From assembly GCA_033977485.1 (NCBI GenBank), contig CM066984.1, forward strand, positions 47,068,600 through 47,132,599: a stretch of DNA of 64,000 bases. The letters run 5' to 3'. Made by a program: the position numbers and the translations under genes. Below the pieces are notes generated by a model. That model ran no database searches, was not told where the DNA came from, and worked only from the letters and a program-made list of their open reading frames with translations. Of this stretch, positions 11,815 to 22,525 are shown piece by piece. The DNA comes from Hydrangea macrophylla (taxonomy: Eukaryota > Streptophyta > Magnoliopsida > Cornales > Hydrangeaceae). Every line of letters begins with the position of its first letter. Positions within the stretch are counted from its first letter, which is position 1.

Positions 11815-12892
11815 AACCTTTTTGTTTGGACATTGGCTCGCTCTATGACCCCTGCCTTGGCATTTAAAACCCTTGATATCACAATTTCAAGTGTTGGAAG
11901 AATCGAATTTTCCTTGATTCCCATGGCTAGTCTTTTCTTGCATTTGTTCAGTTTTGGGCTTTGCTGTGAATTTCTTTTCTTCCCTTTGCACGAAACTCGG
12001 CGTCCAAGAAAAACTCGAGGTAGGATTATGTCGTGCATTGCTGCCCCCCTCTTGAGTTGGCGCTCAATCTTGACAGCCATGTGTACCATATCTTCCAGTT
12101 CCACATAATGCTACAATTCAACCAAATTGGCAATTTCTCAATTCAATCCACCCAAAAACCTAGCCATAGTTGCCTCCCGGTCCTCCTCTACATTTGCTCG
12201 GATCATAGCCATTTCCATTTTTTGATAATAATCATCTACACTCCGGGTACCTTTCCTAAGGCCTTGCAATTTCTAGTACAACTCCCAGTAATAATGGCTT
12301 GGCACAAATCGCCTCGTCATTACAGTTTTCATTTCTTCCCATGTCTCAATGGGTCGATCTTTATTTCTTCTCCTGTTTAACACTAATTGATCCCACCAAA
12401 CAATAGCATAGTCAGAAAACTCAATGGCTGCAAGTTTGACCTTTTTAAGCTCAGAATAGTTGTCACAATCAAACACCAATTCCATCTTCCTCTCCCATTC
12501 AAGATAAACCTTCAGATCGTATTTACCTTGAAATGACGGAATCTGCATCTTAATACTACCCAAATTGTTATCTTCCTAATTCCTAGCTTCTCTAAACCGC
12601 CCACCATTTTTCCTATTGTTGATAATTGGATCCCGGTTATCTTCCTCACCAACCCTTCCCCAAAGTATTCCTCCTCTTCATCTCTCACTCCCCTCGGATG
12701 ATGTGCATTAGGATCAATTCGTGGCTGCCCCCGTTGTGTCCCCTCTTCTACCCTATCCAACCTATCATGTAACTGCTCTAGTTCCGCCCTCATCATCCGT
12801 CTCATTTCCCCCATTAAAGCTTGGATTTGCAGATTTGGAACAACCGGTTGTTGAACTTCTTCATTTGAGTTTCTATCTTGGTTTTGAGCCAT
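11815..12892 (-). pseudogene. Gypsy-1 Gag, frameshifted
   Basis: The likely start is the ATG at 12892 (MAQNQDRNSNEEVQQP), followed by an acidic, coiled-coil-like N-terminus (MRRMMRAELEQLHDRLDRVEE). After a frameshift near 12550 the Gag core appears: PSFQGKYDLKVYLEWERKME, FSDYAIVWWDQLV, and ETWEEMKTVMTRRFVPSHY. A stop near 12273 and another frame change precede ELEDMVHMAVKIERQLKRG (12104 on). Gag forms the particle and binds RNA; this copy cannot make an intact protein. The 5' leader and primer site lie to its right, at 12893-13449. Confidence 0.85.
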
Positions 12893-13136
12893 GATTTCTA
12901 CAAAAGTGGGTTAGAAATAGATTCTCACTCCCTCACGTGTTTCACTCAAGAAATTTGGCTTTTACCCTCTAATATGCTCACCTCTCTTGCCTTTTTTCCA
13001 CTCGTAGTAAATCTCGCTTGGTTCTAATCAAGCTAATCAAACAAGAATCAAATTTCCAATGGCAATTCATAAGGTTTATACTAAGGGAAGTCAGACTTTA
13101 GAAGCACGAAAACAATGATCAAAGATGACTAGCCTA

Positions 13137-13446
13137 GATAAAACTGAATACTGAACAAGATCAAAGCAGAACCCAAATACTGATTGAGCAAAGATAAAAC
13201 TGAAGAAAAAACAGAACCTAGAATTCACAAAAAAAACCACAAATAAAGATAGTAACCTGACTTATTGCCAAGCTCTCATACCATACTAATACGAAGATAA
13301 AACTGACTACTGAACAAGATCAAAGAAGAACCCAGATACTAATTGAACAAAGATAAAACTGAAGAACATACAGAACCTAGAATTCACAAAAAAAACATAA
13401 ATAAATATAGTAACCTGACTTAGAGCCAAGCTCTGATACAAAACTA
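13137..13446 (-). repeat. Tandemly duplicated Gypsy leader containing the primer-binding site
   Basis: Two copies of a 159-bp unit begin at 13137 and 13296 (GATAAAACTGAxTACTGAAC). Each ends, on the minus strand, with a site of the tRNA-iMet type: TTTGTATCAGAGCTTGGC in the LTR-proximal copy (about 13424-13441) and ATGGTATGAGAGCTTGGC in the inner copy (about 13266-13283). The copies differ by scattered substitutions and small indels. Confidence 0.85.
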
Positions 13447-13449
13447 ATA

Positions 13450-13850
13450 TGAATCCCGCCCACGAAGTAAAGGAACCCGTACGAGATTTGACCCCAAATC
13501 GGTTCTCTAAGAAAAAGGAATGGATGGAATGTGATGGTGCCACAAACAGTTGTGGAAGACTGTTTGATAAGTCAGAATTAGAACGCCATATATGAAATCT
13601 GATAAGTTCAAGAGTTCTATAAGAACCAAAGAGATTAAATCTTACTCAAAATGATTTCATTCAGAACTGATTTGTTTATGATGGATACATCCCCTTTTTT
13701 TTATCGAAATTACAATGACAACTACAATGATAACAAGTAGTTGGTAGCTAACAATAAAATAAGTAGTTGGAAGCTAATAATAATGATAGGTAGTTGGCAA
13801 GTAGTTGGCAAGTAGTTGGCAAGTTGCATTTTGAAATCATCTTCCAAATG
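13450..13850 (-). mobile_element. Gypsy-1 LTR with internal sequence on both sides
   Basis: On the minus strand this sequence sits immediately upstream of the primer site and ends GGCGGGATTCA, as a 5' LTR should. On its other side is a Pol C-terminal fragment of the same family and polarity (14106-13866), as for a 3' LTR. A PPT-like run (AAAAAAAAGGGGA) lies at about 13703-13690, so the LTR proper may be only 13450-13689, with 13690-13865 being 3' untranslated sequence. An equivalent LTR lies at 62638-63060. Boundaries are approximate. Confidence 0.6.
13789..13822. repeat. 11-bp minisatellite
   Basis: Three direct units of TAGTTGGCAAG with partial flanking copies (AAGTAGTTGG variants from about 13735). 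It lies between the Gypsy Pol end and its LTR. Confidence 0.85.
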
Positions 13851-13865
13851 CCAAAAACGTCCAAT

Positions 13866-14106
13866 ACACTTAATCAGCCCCCTCTATGGCCTGTATAAGA
13901 TTAATCAGCCCATTATCATTATGTGGTCCCATCTTGGCCTTCACTACTTTGGAGTCAGTCCAAACTTTGTGGATCAACCCATTAACTGCTTCTTTGAATC
14001 TCTTAGCCCTTGCCCTTGTAATTGGCCCAAATGGAACATGCAATGGATCCTTTGGTGCTCCTTGATTCCCATCAGGCACGAAGAGAGGTATCACTAGGGT
14101 TCTCAT
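13866..14106 (-). pseudogene. Gypsy Pol C-terminal tail
   Basis: Minus-strand reading: DGNQGAPKDPLHVPFGPITR and ARAKRFKEAVNGLIHKVW, ending QAIEGAD. The same tail occurs at 16973-16734 and, more diverged, at 63240-63064 (GPVTRARAKRFKDNLNGLV), where it directly follows the integrase. It is the C-terminal extension of Pol in this family. It is cut off on the right by a LINE at 14107. Confidence 0.85.
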
Positions 14107-15118
14107 CTAGACCTCTTTGGCAAGCCCAAAGCTATTCGCTAGCTTTGTTAGCTATGATTCTTTCCTTGTCTACAGAATTCTTAGTAAGGTTTTTCAAGTC
14201 AACTTTAAGATTCTTTAATGTATGCAATAATTGAAATTGGGAGGTACCATCAAGGGGCCTAGATCAAGTAGTATAAACAATAGTGTTAAAGTTCTCCAAA
14301 TCAGTCCAATAATTATAGAACTTGAAAGGTTTACCTTTCTTACTGACAGGAGGAGCTAAATTGACAATAATTTGTATTCCCAGACAAATTTTTGTCCTAT
14401 GGCTTGCTGTGCAGCACCGATTGTTCACACATGATAGAATCTATAGTTTCACTCCTGGACCTTTAGTTTGTCTGTTCTGCCATTATAATATGGAAACTCA
14501 TGACCACTTGTTCTTCGATTGCCCTTATTCCTTTCTTGTGTGGCAGGATTTAATGAAAAGATGCGACATCCATTGGCATAGTCAAAGTTGGAATGCTACC
14601 TTGGAATGGATGGACCAAAGATTTAGAGGGAAAGCTTTTCAACAGATGATTCCCAAGCTTTGCCTTGGAGTGGCTATTTATGGTTTATGGAAAGAGAGAA
14701 ACTGCAGAACGTTTAAGAAGACCTTCAACCCTCCTAACATTCTTTTGAAGCAGTTAATATCCCAAATTAATGCTCAAATTAGGGTGAAATGGAAAAATCA
14801 TGTTAATATAGATAGATATCTTTGTAAATTGTGTGATTGACCCCATTTTTGTTGTTGGTTTTGTTGGTCAGTTGTTGTTTGGTCCTTTGTCTTGTTGTTT
14901 GGCCCTTAGTGGGGCTGATGGTTTTGTTTGATTTTGAGGTTGTGACTGTTTCTCTGGATGCCCTTTGTCTCGTTTTGGGCATGGTTTGGTTCATTTTTGC
15001 TGTTAGCTTTTTGCTTTCGTGATTTGAGCTCATTGTTTTATCCTGGGGAATGCCCCTTGTACATTTGTACATCCTTTTTTGGAATCTATTTACAATTTTT
15101 TGAAAAAAAATTAGACAA
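14107..15118 (+). mobile_element. LINE insertion with inverted 5' segment
   Basis: 14345-15118 is the 3' end of an L1-type LINE on the plus strand: the zf-RVT domain (FTPGPLVCLFCHYNMETHDH, FDCPYSFLVWQDL, PKLCLGVAIYGLWKERN), the coding end at 14840, then a 3' UTR with TATCCTGGGGAATGCCCC and a terminal A-run (15107-15114). 14110-14344 is LINE sequence in the opposite orientation, from the endonuclease-to-RT part of ORF2, matching the element at 60560-60780. A 5' inversion joined to a 3' truncated body is the usual outcome of twin priming during LINE integration. Confidence 0.78.
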
Positions 15119-15129
15119 TAATAGAAGAG

Positions 15130-15530
15130 TGGTCAGAGATACTGGGGGAGGGGGGGGGGGGGGGGGAGAAACTCAGCGTAAGCAAAAGGAAAAGTGTCCA
15201 ACCATCCAAGATTAATGAGAGCTCTATCAAGTTTCCTTTCAGTGAAGTGCACTGAGTCGAATTGCTGGTAGTACCAAGAGAAGTAGACACCTGTGAATCT
15301 AAGATCTACAAGACAAGTGGCATTCACAAGATCATTAAATTCCATAGCCCCTTGGTCTCTCCCTGGATTTCCATCAAATATTTCGTTAGAATTGAGGACT
15401 AAGTTAAAGTCCCCAAGACTAATCCAGGGAGTATCACCATTGGTGGCTACAATATTTCTTATGGTGGAAGTAGTTTCTCAATACTAACATGAATAATCTG
15501 GGAAGTAGTTTCAATAATGTTCTACTTCTT
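15130..15530 (-). pseudogene. LINE endonuclease fragment with poly(G) border
   Basis: The minus strand (15345-15133) reads MEFNDLVNATCLVDLRFTG and ERKLDRALINLGWLDTFPFA. This is the distal part of the apurinic-endonuclease-like domain of a plant LINE ORF2 (compare 61020-60880). More of the domain continues in broken frames to about 15530. The left border is a G-run (15144-15148, A, 15150-15166). It is a separate fragment from the LINE at 14107-15118, since it lies beyond that element's A-tail. Confidence 0.72.
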
Positions 15531-15961
15531 TCATTCATTCCTTTGAGTATCCTCAAATAAATAGTTCTTACTTTTAATTTTCATTCCAATTCACCACTAG
15601 AAGTTTAGGATGAAACACACGGACTTTTCTAACAAGGTTCTACTCAAGCCTTTTCCTCAAAACCATATCTACAAGTGCTTTCAAAACAATGACAAAAGTC
15701 GACTTCTGGGACTCAATTACTATCTCTGTAGATCACTTGACCAATCCAACACCTAAGATGTCACACATCTTACCCAATGAACTTTAATGCCCCAAATGGG
15801 TGTTTCGATAATCCTTAGAAAAGATCTCGAATTGATTGTTAGAGTCGAATCCATCAACCACTCAATTACCTCGAGATGCCTTATTTAGGCATTCCACCAA
15901 ACAAGAACTATGACAATATTTCCCTCAAATTTTTTAGACTTTCACAAGTCCTTCATACACA
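15531..15961. other. No recognised feature
   Basis: Unique-looking sequence with no long frame and no similarity I can recognise to the surrounding elements. Confidence 0.5.
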
Positions 15962-16052
15962 TTGATACGGAAACAAGGGGCACCAAAGGATCCATTACAT
16001 GTTCTAGTTGGGGCAATCACAAGGGCAAGGGCTAAAAGGTTCAAAGAAGCAC
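15962..16052 (+). pseudogene. Short Gypsy Pol C-terminal fragment, opposite strand
   Basis: Plus-strand sequence matches the Pol tail seen on the minus strand at 13866-14106 and 16734-16973 (GGGCACCAAAGGATCCATT; GGCTAAAAGGTTCAAAGAAGC). It is interrupted by the LINE poly(T) at 16053. Its orientation, opposite to every other copy here, implies a local inversion or an independent insertion. Confidence 0.7.
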
Positions 16053-16733
16053 TTTTTTTTTTCGGAAAAAGGGTCAATTAAAGAAAAAGCCAAGCGGCAC
16101 TACAACCTACAAGGGGCATTCCCCAGGATATACAATAAGCGTGCAAAACTGCATCAAAAATGCAACAAGGAAGGGGTGTTATCAAAGGCAATACCATGAT
16201 GAAGCCCCTTCTTCACAAAACAGCCAATGCAACTAGCAAACCATAGAGCGGCTAAGCAGCACTAGTCAAAGCATATTAAATTCGAAGCACAAACAACAAG
16301 ATAACCACAAATATAAAACCACTAAGTTATAACATTCCATCTAGCAATGTATAAGGGAAGATGAGGGTCATTCTTCCATCTAGCTTGAATCTGCTGGGAT
16401 ATCTGGGTACAAATCTCTTGAAATAAGCTTTCCTTAAGTTTATCTTCAAGTTTGAAACTCTGGGCATTTCTTTCTTTCCAAATGTTGTAGATGACCAAAC
16501 CTAGACACATTTTAGGAATAATGTGCCTGGGAGTCTTTCCTTTCCACTTGTCCGATGCCCAAACCACCAGAGCATCCCATGAGGTGGTAGAAAAAGTAAT
16601 TTCTAACCTATTAAGAACCCCCTGCCACACAAAAGAAGAGTAAGAGCAATTAAAGAAAAGATGATCATGGGATTCTAAATTTTTATGGCATAGGATGCAT
16701 GCAAGCAACCCCGGTGTATAGGTATACACCTAA
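16053..16733 (-). mobile_element. 5'-truncated LINE (zf-RVT end)
   Basis: A T-run at 16053-16062 marks the A-tail of a minus-strand LINE. The 3' UTR keeps the conserved GGGGCATTCCCCAGGATA block. The coding part (16729-16322) is the zf-RVT domain: YTPGLLACILCHKNLESHDHL, FNCSYSSFVWQGVL, PKMCLGLVIYNIWKERN. It ends just left of a Gypsy tail on the minus strand. The 5' end stops just upstream of zf-RVT, so RT and endonuclease are absent. Confidence 0.85.
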
Positions 16734-16973
16734 TCAGCCCTCTCTATGGCCTGGATAACAATAAATTTTTTTTGGAAAATAGGCCTGGATAACATTAATC
16801 AGCCCATTATCATTATATGGTCCCATCTTGGCCTTTACTACTTTGGAGTCAGCCCAAACTTCGTGGATCAGCCCATTGACTGCTTCTTTGAACCTCTTAG
16901 CCCTTGCCCTTGTAGTTAGGCCAATTGGAACATGCAATGGATCCTATGGTGCTCCTTGATTCCCATCAAAGAA
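16734..16973 (-). pseudogene. Gypsy-2 Pol C-terminal tail
   Basis: Minus-strand reading HVPIGLTTRARAKRFKEAV and NGLIHEVWADSKVVKAKMGP, the family's Pol tail. It contains a 21-bp LINE-tail insertion (16761-16781). It joins directly to an integrase N-terminal piece at 16974-17041 (EFCEEYSNCENKALGKFF then DGNQGAP), so most of the integrase core has been deleted. Confidence 0.82.
16748..16794 (-). mobile_element. 21-bp LINE tail insertion with 13-bp target duplication
   Basis: GGCCTGGATAACA occurs at 16748-16760 and again at 16782-16794. Between them lie 21 bases which, on the minus strand, read TATTTTCC plus an A-rich run. That matches the last bases of the LINE 3' ends in this window (ATTTACCATTTTCCG plus A-run at 37649-37676). 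I read it as an extremely 5'-truncated LINE. Confidence 0.8.
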
Positions 16974-17041
16974 TTTACCTAATGCTTTATTCTCACAATT
17001 ACTATACTCTTCACAAAATTCTTGGTCTAATGGATATAATT

Positions 17042-17962
17042 TTTATTTTTTTTGGAAATAGGTACATTAACGAAAAGCCAAAAACACTATACAAATTACC
17101 AGGGGCATACCCCAGGATTTACAATGAGCGCAAAAAGATCAAAAGATGAAACAAGGAGGAAGACTCTCCAACATGGGAGAGAAACCTACCCAACATAAAA
17201 GAAAAACAAAGACAGGATCAAAAAACACATTTGAAAGCAAAAGGCTAATATCAAACCAAGTAATATCACTTCACTGCCAGAAATGATATTACTTGGCAAT
17301 ATTGGATTGTTTCCCCACTTAGAGAATTCCTTGAAGGAGCTTTTCCTTTGAGTTAGCTTTGGACTTGAATGTACAAGAGTTCCTTTCTATCTATATATTG
17401 TAGACCACTATCCCTAGACACATTCTTGAAATTGTATGGATTGGTATTGTCTAAATCCATTGACCAAAAATCCAATCAATAATTGAGTTCCAGTTGAGGG
17501 CTGGAATCAGGAACTCCAACGCTCGTAATAAAGCCTGCCAAATAAAGGAGGTAAATGAACAATCAAAGAATAAATGGTCATGTGCTTCCATGGCTTTATG
17601 GAGAAAAACATATGCCAAAGGGCCGGGTGTAAAGGAAATATCCTATCATGAGTAGACAGTTTATTATGAATGGCCAACCATGTAATAAAACTATGCCTTG
17701 GGATATTACCTGGGAACCAAACAAGTTTATGCCAATGAACCACAGGGCCTACCTCCCTAAGGTGTTCCCATGTGTGAGCAAAATTAAACTTACCATCAGG
17801 GGAGATGCACCATGTTATAGTATCAAGATTATCCACTGGGATTAAGACAGTATGCATTTGAGCCCTAATTTCCATGAGTTCAAGAGTATTGGTACTAGGC
17901 CATTGCCAAGTCCCATTAACAATGATAGCCTCTACTTTATCATCAAGTGGAATTACTGCATC
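17042..17962 (-). mobile_element. 5'-truncated LINE inside Gypsy-2 pol
   Basis: The element is flanked by an 8-bp direct repeat, ATATAATT (17034-17041 and 17963-17970). The T-rich left end is the A-tail, followed by the GGGGCATACCCCAGGATT block. Coding on the minus strand reads WHKLVWFPGNIPRHSFITWL and AIHNKLSTHDRIFPLHP, the zf-RVT region after RT; the domain is frameshifted at its C-terminal end. The insertion happens to keep frame with the Gypsy coding upstream, giving a fused frame 18109-17507. Confidence 0.82.
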
Positions 17963-19215
17963 ATATAATTCTTTGATGTCTTTAAAACCAAGCAATTTTG
18001 CATCAAGAGTAGAAATCAATGCATACCTGCGAGAGAGGGCATCTGCAATGATGTTTTCCTTACCTTGCTTGTAACGGATGACATCTGGAAATGTCTCAAT
18101 CAATTCCACTCATTGCGCATGCCTCCTATTCAACTTTTGTTGGCCTTTCAAATGTTTACAGGATTCATGATCGGTGTGAATCACAAACTCCTTAGGCCAA
18201 AGATAGTGTTGCCACATCTCCAATGCGCGGACTAATGCATACATTTCCTTATCATAGGTAGGGTTGTTTAAGGTTGCCCCACTCAGTTTCTCACTAAAGA
18301 ATGTAATTGGTCATCCTCCTTGCACGAGAACTGCGCCTATACCAATACCTAAAGCATCACATTCAATTTCAAATGTTTTAGTAAAATCTGGTAGAGTAAG
18401 TAAAGGAGCATGAGTTAATTTTTCTTTAAGTAATTAAAACGCCTTATCTTGTTCGTCCTCCTATTTGAATTCAACGTTCTTCTTGATGAATTCGATAAGC
18501 GGTGCGGCTATGATGCTAAAGTCTTTCACGAACCTACGGTAAAAACTAGCAAGCCCATAAAAACTTCAAGACATGGTTCATTAATCGCATGAAAGTACTT
18601 GGTGCATTAGTTAATCCAAATGGCATGACTAACCACTCATATAAACCATGTTTTGTTTTAAAAGTAGTTTTCCATTCATCTCCTTCTTTCATTCTTATTT
18701 GATGATATCCACTTTTTAGATCAAACTTATAAAATACACAAGCACCATGTAGTTCATCTAACATATCATCTAAGTGAGGAATAGGGTGTCAGTACTTTAC
18801 TGTGATGTTGTTGATGGCTCGAGAATTAAAGTACATCCTCCACATCCCATCCTTCTTAGGAAAAAAAATCACCGGAATGGCACACGGGCTTATGCTTTGT
18901 CTCACGTACCCCTTTTCCATCAATTCACTAACTTGCCTTTGCAACTCCTTTGTCTCCTAAGGATTCATTCGGTAGGCAGGTCGGTTTGGAATGGAAGCGC
19001 CAAGTACGAAGTCAATTTGGTGTTCGATCCCTTGATTAGGTGGCAAACCGCGTGGAATCTCTTCGGGCATGACGTCACTAAATTCCTGCAAAAGAGAATA
19101 ACAGAACTAGGGAAAGCAGGGTCAATCTTGTCAATGTTCAAAAATGCCTCTTGGTACAATAGTATAATCATTGGCTGATTTAGAAACATCGCTCTTTTGA
19201 TTTCACTCACTTTTG
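17963..19215 (-). pseudogene. Gypsy-2 RT and RNase H remnant
   Basis: Minus strand, 5' to 3': pre-RT linker and RT start (19210-18965, MSEIKRAMFLNQPMIILLY), RT core [34 protein letters not shown] with [16 protein letters not shown] (18764-18546), broken RNase H (about 18540-18120), then GKENIIADALSRRYALIST (about 18065-18010, the RNase H/integrase junction) and FKDIKELYD. There are multiple stops and frame changes. A LINE interrupts at 17962, and only a stub of integrase continues at 16974-17041. Confidence 0.85.
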
Positions 19216-20433
19216 CATAGAAATTTGTTTTTCTTTCTTTTTTTCTCTCTCAATTTTCTCGGCCTCTCCCTTTCCTTCACTCAAATTTTCACTCACTTTC
19301 TTTTTCTCTTTCTATTTCTCTTTCTCTCTTGTTTGAACACTCTCCTTTTGTAACCTTACTTAATCCTCATAAACTTGTTGTGGGGTCAAAGGTACAAGAG
19401 TGATTGATCATTGATTATGTACAAATGAGCATTTGTTCATAAATCCATCATACTTCACGTGCCTACCGAACTACCACGAGTGCCCTAGCAACAAGTGTCC
19501 AGCATGCATCAACACTACATCATGCATCACTTCATCTTGTAATTACCGATTCAAAACGCCACTAACACCTACTTGTTTACCCTTGGCTCACCACTATCAA
19601 TTAACCATTGCAACATGTATGACCTAGGGTGCTTCAAGTGGGCAGCCCTAATTTTTCCATCATTATTGTGCTTGCAACATTAGACAACTACCACCTTCAA
19701 TAATCACACTTCTTGTCCTTGACATAGCACTTAGTATGAAAGATGTTTTCTCGCTGCACTTCCTCAACTTCTCTTGCTTGCATACTCAATGCTTTCCTTG
19801 CCACCAATGTCAATGCATCCGGGGCAAAGTACTCCTCCTCGGGAATGTTCTCCAGCAGTGGGATATTGCCGGTGTTAGATTCCTCATCATCTATTTCAAT
19901 CTTACCATTTTCTCGCATCACCATAACCCGCTTGTTTGGACATTGACTTGCTATGTGCCCCTTGCCTTGGCATTTAAAACACTTAATGTCATGATTTCTA
20001 GAAGTAGAAGAATCGAATATACCTGGATTCCCATGGCTGGTCATTCTTGCTTTTGCTCAGTTTTTGGCTTCACCATAGGCTGCTTCTCATCTTTCTTCCA
20101 ATGATTCTGTTTCCCAGTGGATGTACTTGGATTTTGGCTTGGGCAAGTGCTACCCCTCCTCTTGAGTTGGTTCTTAATTTTTATGGCCATGTGTACCATA
20201 TCCTCCAACTCCACATAATGTTGCAACTCCACCACATTAGCAATCTCTTGATTCAAACCAACCAAGAATCTAGACATCATAGCCTCCCAATCCTCCTCTA
20301 CAATTGCTCGAATCATACTGACTTCCAACTCCTTATAATATTTCTCCACACTCCTATTACCTTGCCTAAGACTTTGCACTCTCGCTAGTAGTAGGTTGGA
20401 ATGAACCACTTCCTCATCACAATTTTCATTTAA
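19216..20433 (-). pseudogene. Gypsy-2 Gag and protease region
   Basis: Minus strand: Gag (20433-20041; ELEVSMIRAIVEEDWEAMMS, LEDMVHMAIKIKNQLKRR), zinc knuckle CFKCQGKGHIASQC (about 19985-19944) and the acidic linker up to ENIFHTKCYVKDKKC (19697). The protease after it is too broken to show its active site, and the Lys/Arg/Glu-rich linker (19230-19340) is frameshifted. The zinc knuckle is intact here, unlike Gypsy-1. At 20434 Gag is cut mid-domain and LINE sequence begins with no LTR between. Confidence 0.83.
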
Positions 20434-21014
20434 ACTAGCAACAAGAACACACAATCATGGGCCTGCCCAACCGGACACAAAAAACACAAACACAAATGGA
20501 GGGCACGCAACAAACAACATACAGGAGCAAACAACTAGCAACTTGAAGGCGAAACAACCATCCAAGGCCAAACTAGGCCAAACTCAAGGCCAAACTAAAA
20601 AACACAAAGAAAAAGGAAGCAAAGACACCCCCAGGGACCCTTAGGTCCACTTACAAATAATCCTATCAAAATTTGAGTGGTTACTCCACTTCACCCTGAT
20701 TTGTGCATTGATTAGAGAAATTAGGTTCTTCAGAAGAATTTCTTTAGTATTGGAGTTTTTCCAGAATGACCGCTGGTTTCTCTCTTTCCATAAACCATAA
20801 ACTGCAACTCCAAGACACATCTTGGGTATCACATGTTGACTTGTCTTCCCTTTTAGCCTTTGAGCCATTGAATCCAGAATGTCAGTCCAGCTTTGACCTT
20901 GCCACTACAACCCGCATCTATTAATCAGGTCCTGCCACACAAAGGAAGAGAATGAGCATGCAAGAATTAAATGATCACGTGTGTCCTCAAGATTATGACA
21001 AAGCATGCACGCTA
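20434..21014 (-). pseudogene. LINE F, 3' part (zf-RVT end and 3' UTR)
   Basis: This is the downstream half of the LINE whose other half lies at 58264-62637. Across the Copia insertion the reading continues from FTPGPLA (58264 side) to CMLCHNLEDTRDHLI and CSFSSFVWQDL (21014 side), then PKMCLGVAVYGLWKERNQRS and a stop at 20641. The 3' UTR lacks the TCCTGGGG block and A-tail found in other copies, so the end is truncated at 20434, next to Gypsy-2 gag. The split is marked by CGCTA at 21010-21014 and 58264-58268. Confidence 0.88.
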
Positions 21015-22510
21015 TGATGGAAAAACCGGTTTAAGTTAAAAGTTTAAACGCGCAGCGGAAAAGTCAAGTTATAAAAACTTAATGGTAGCCCAGGATTTAG
21101 TACTCGTTAATTCCATAGATTCGCACAAGAGGGGACAAGAGTTATACCTTAGTGTCTTGAACCCAATTCTGATTTTCTTTAACTTCCAGTAGCTTCCACT
21201 AGATGGCCTTCACTCTTATGACTCCTATGGATGCTCGCAGGAAGGACTAGGGTTGGTGGGAACCCTAATGGAGAGGAAGGAAAAGGTTTGGTGCTCTAAA
21301 ACAGTTTCTGCAGCTTCTGACGTTCAAAACCACGAACTTCTTTTCCAGAATATAGCTGCCCTATTTATAGATTCCCAGAACCGACCTAGACTTCGAGCGA
21401 TTGAAGATCTTTGATCGATTGAACCTTCAATCGATCGAACCATTCTCGATCGATCGAGACTGCCAAGACTTCAATCGATCGAACATACTTCAATCGATCG
21501 AACTTGTCTTGACAACTTCCTCATGTGTCTTTCCAAGTATCCTGGCGGAGCTAAGAGTGGGACCTCCTAGGCTCTTTATTGTTGGCTCAGACCAGTTTGT
21601 TAATTACCGTGACCAAACTCTTTGATTAGCAAACTAACTAACTGGTCAGTTAACGTTTACTCCACTATAAAACGATAACTAAACTCCAACGTAAAAGAAC
21701 ATATCCGAACCGATAACTAGACTTGTATGTTGTACTAATGTCCCTCTACCTTCAGCATTCGTAATCATATTCAGGTAGTCAGATAACTGTTACTGTCAAC
21801 CTGAATCATGATTACTTCTTGTATTCCTTGAGTCCCATTCACCTCTCATGATTACCAAACATGTTGATAACTCTTATCAACAAGACTGCAGTACTCAGTA
21901 ATCGACTTGGTGACATTCTCAAGGGAATGCTTACTCTGATACAGAGGGTAGATTTTGTCTTGACAATATATGTTCACAACCCTATGAATATGACATACCC
22001 AAGATATCCAGGTGTTGATCTTCTATAGGCCTCACTGATTGGCAAGTCAAAGCAGCCACATCCACAGTCTGTGTTCATAATCGTCTCCAGATTAAGAACA
22101 CGTACCTTATACCAGTTATGAGTTCCTATCGACTGATTGACAGTCTTGAGCGTCAATAGGAAAGCTCAGGTCCGTCAATGCACTATAAGCACTAGCATGT
22201 TAACTAAGAGTTAAACTCTAGTGATTGAGATTAATCACTCCATCCAATGGTAGTTAATCATGCTATAGTGTAAACCTGATGAGATATCCAGTCTCATCAT
22301 CCACTGTGACACATTCTAAGTAACAAAGAATAGTAATTCGTATCTCACTTGTATGTATCTCATACATACACGAATTACTTACTATGATACTTAAGGATAA
22401 CAATCATCTCATGAAAGAAACATACATAACTAAATGTAAAGCTGATATCCATATATTAAAATGTCAATGTCTCATATATAAAGTAATGGTTTGAGGGCAC
22501 AAACCCAACA
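21015..22510 (-). mobile_element. LTR1 (3' LTR of unit A)
   Basis: It runs from TGATGGAAAAACC (LTR end, read on plus) to CAAACCCAACA at 22510; on the minus strand it starts TGTTGGGTTTG. It contains three palindrome pairs at 21392-21502 and a TATA box (TATAAATAG on minus, 21361-21369). PPT-like AGTGGGAGTT on the minus strand adjoins it at 22511-22520. Confidence 0.93.
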
Positions 22511-22525
22511 AACTCCCACTTGCAC

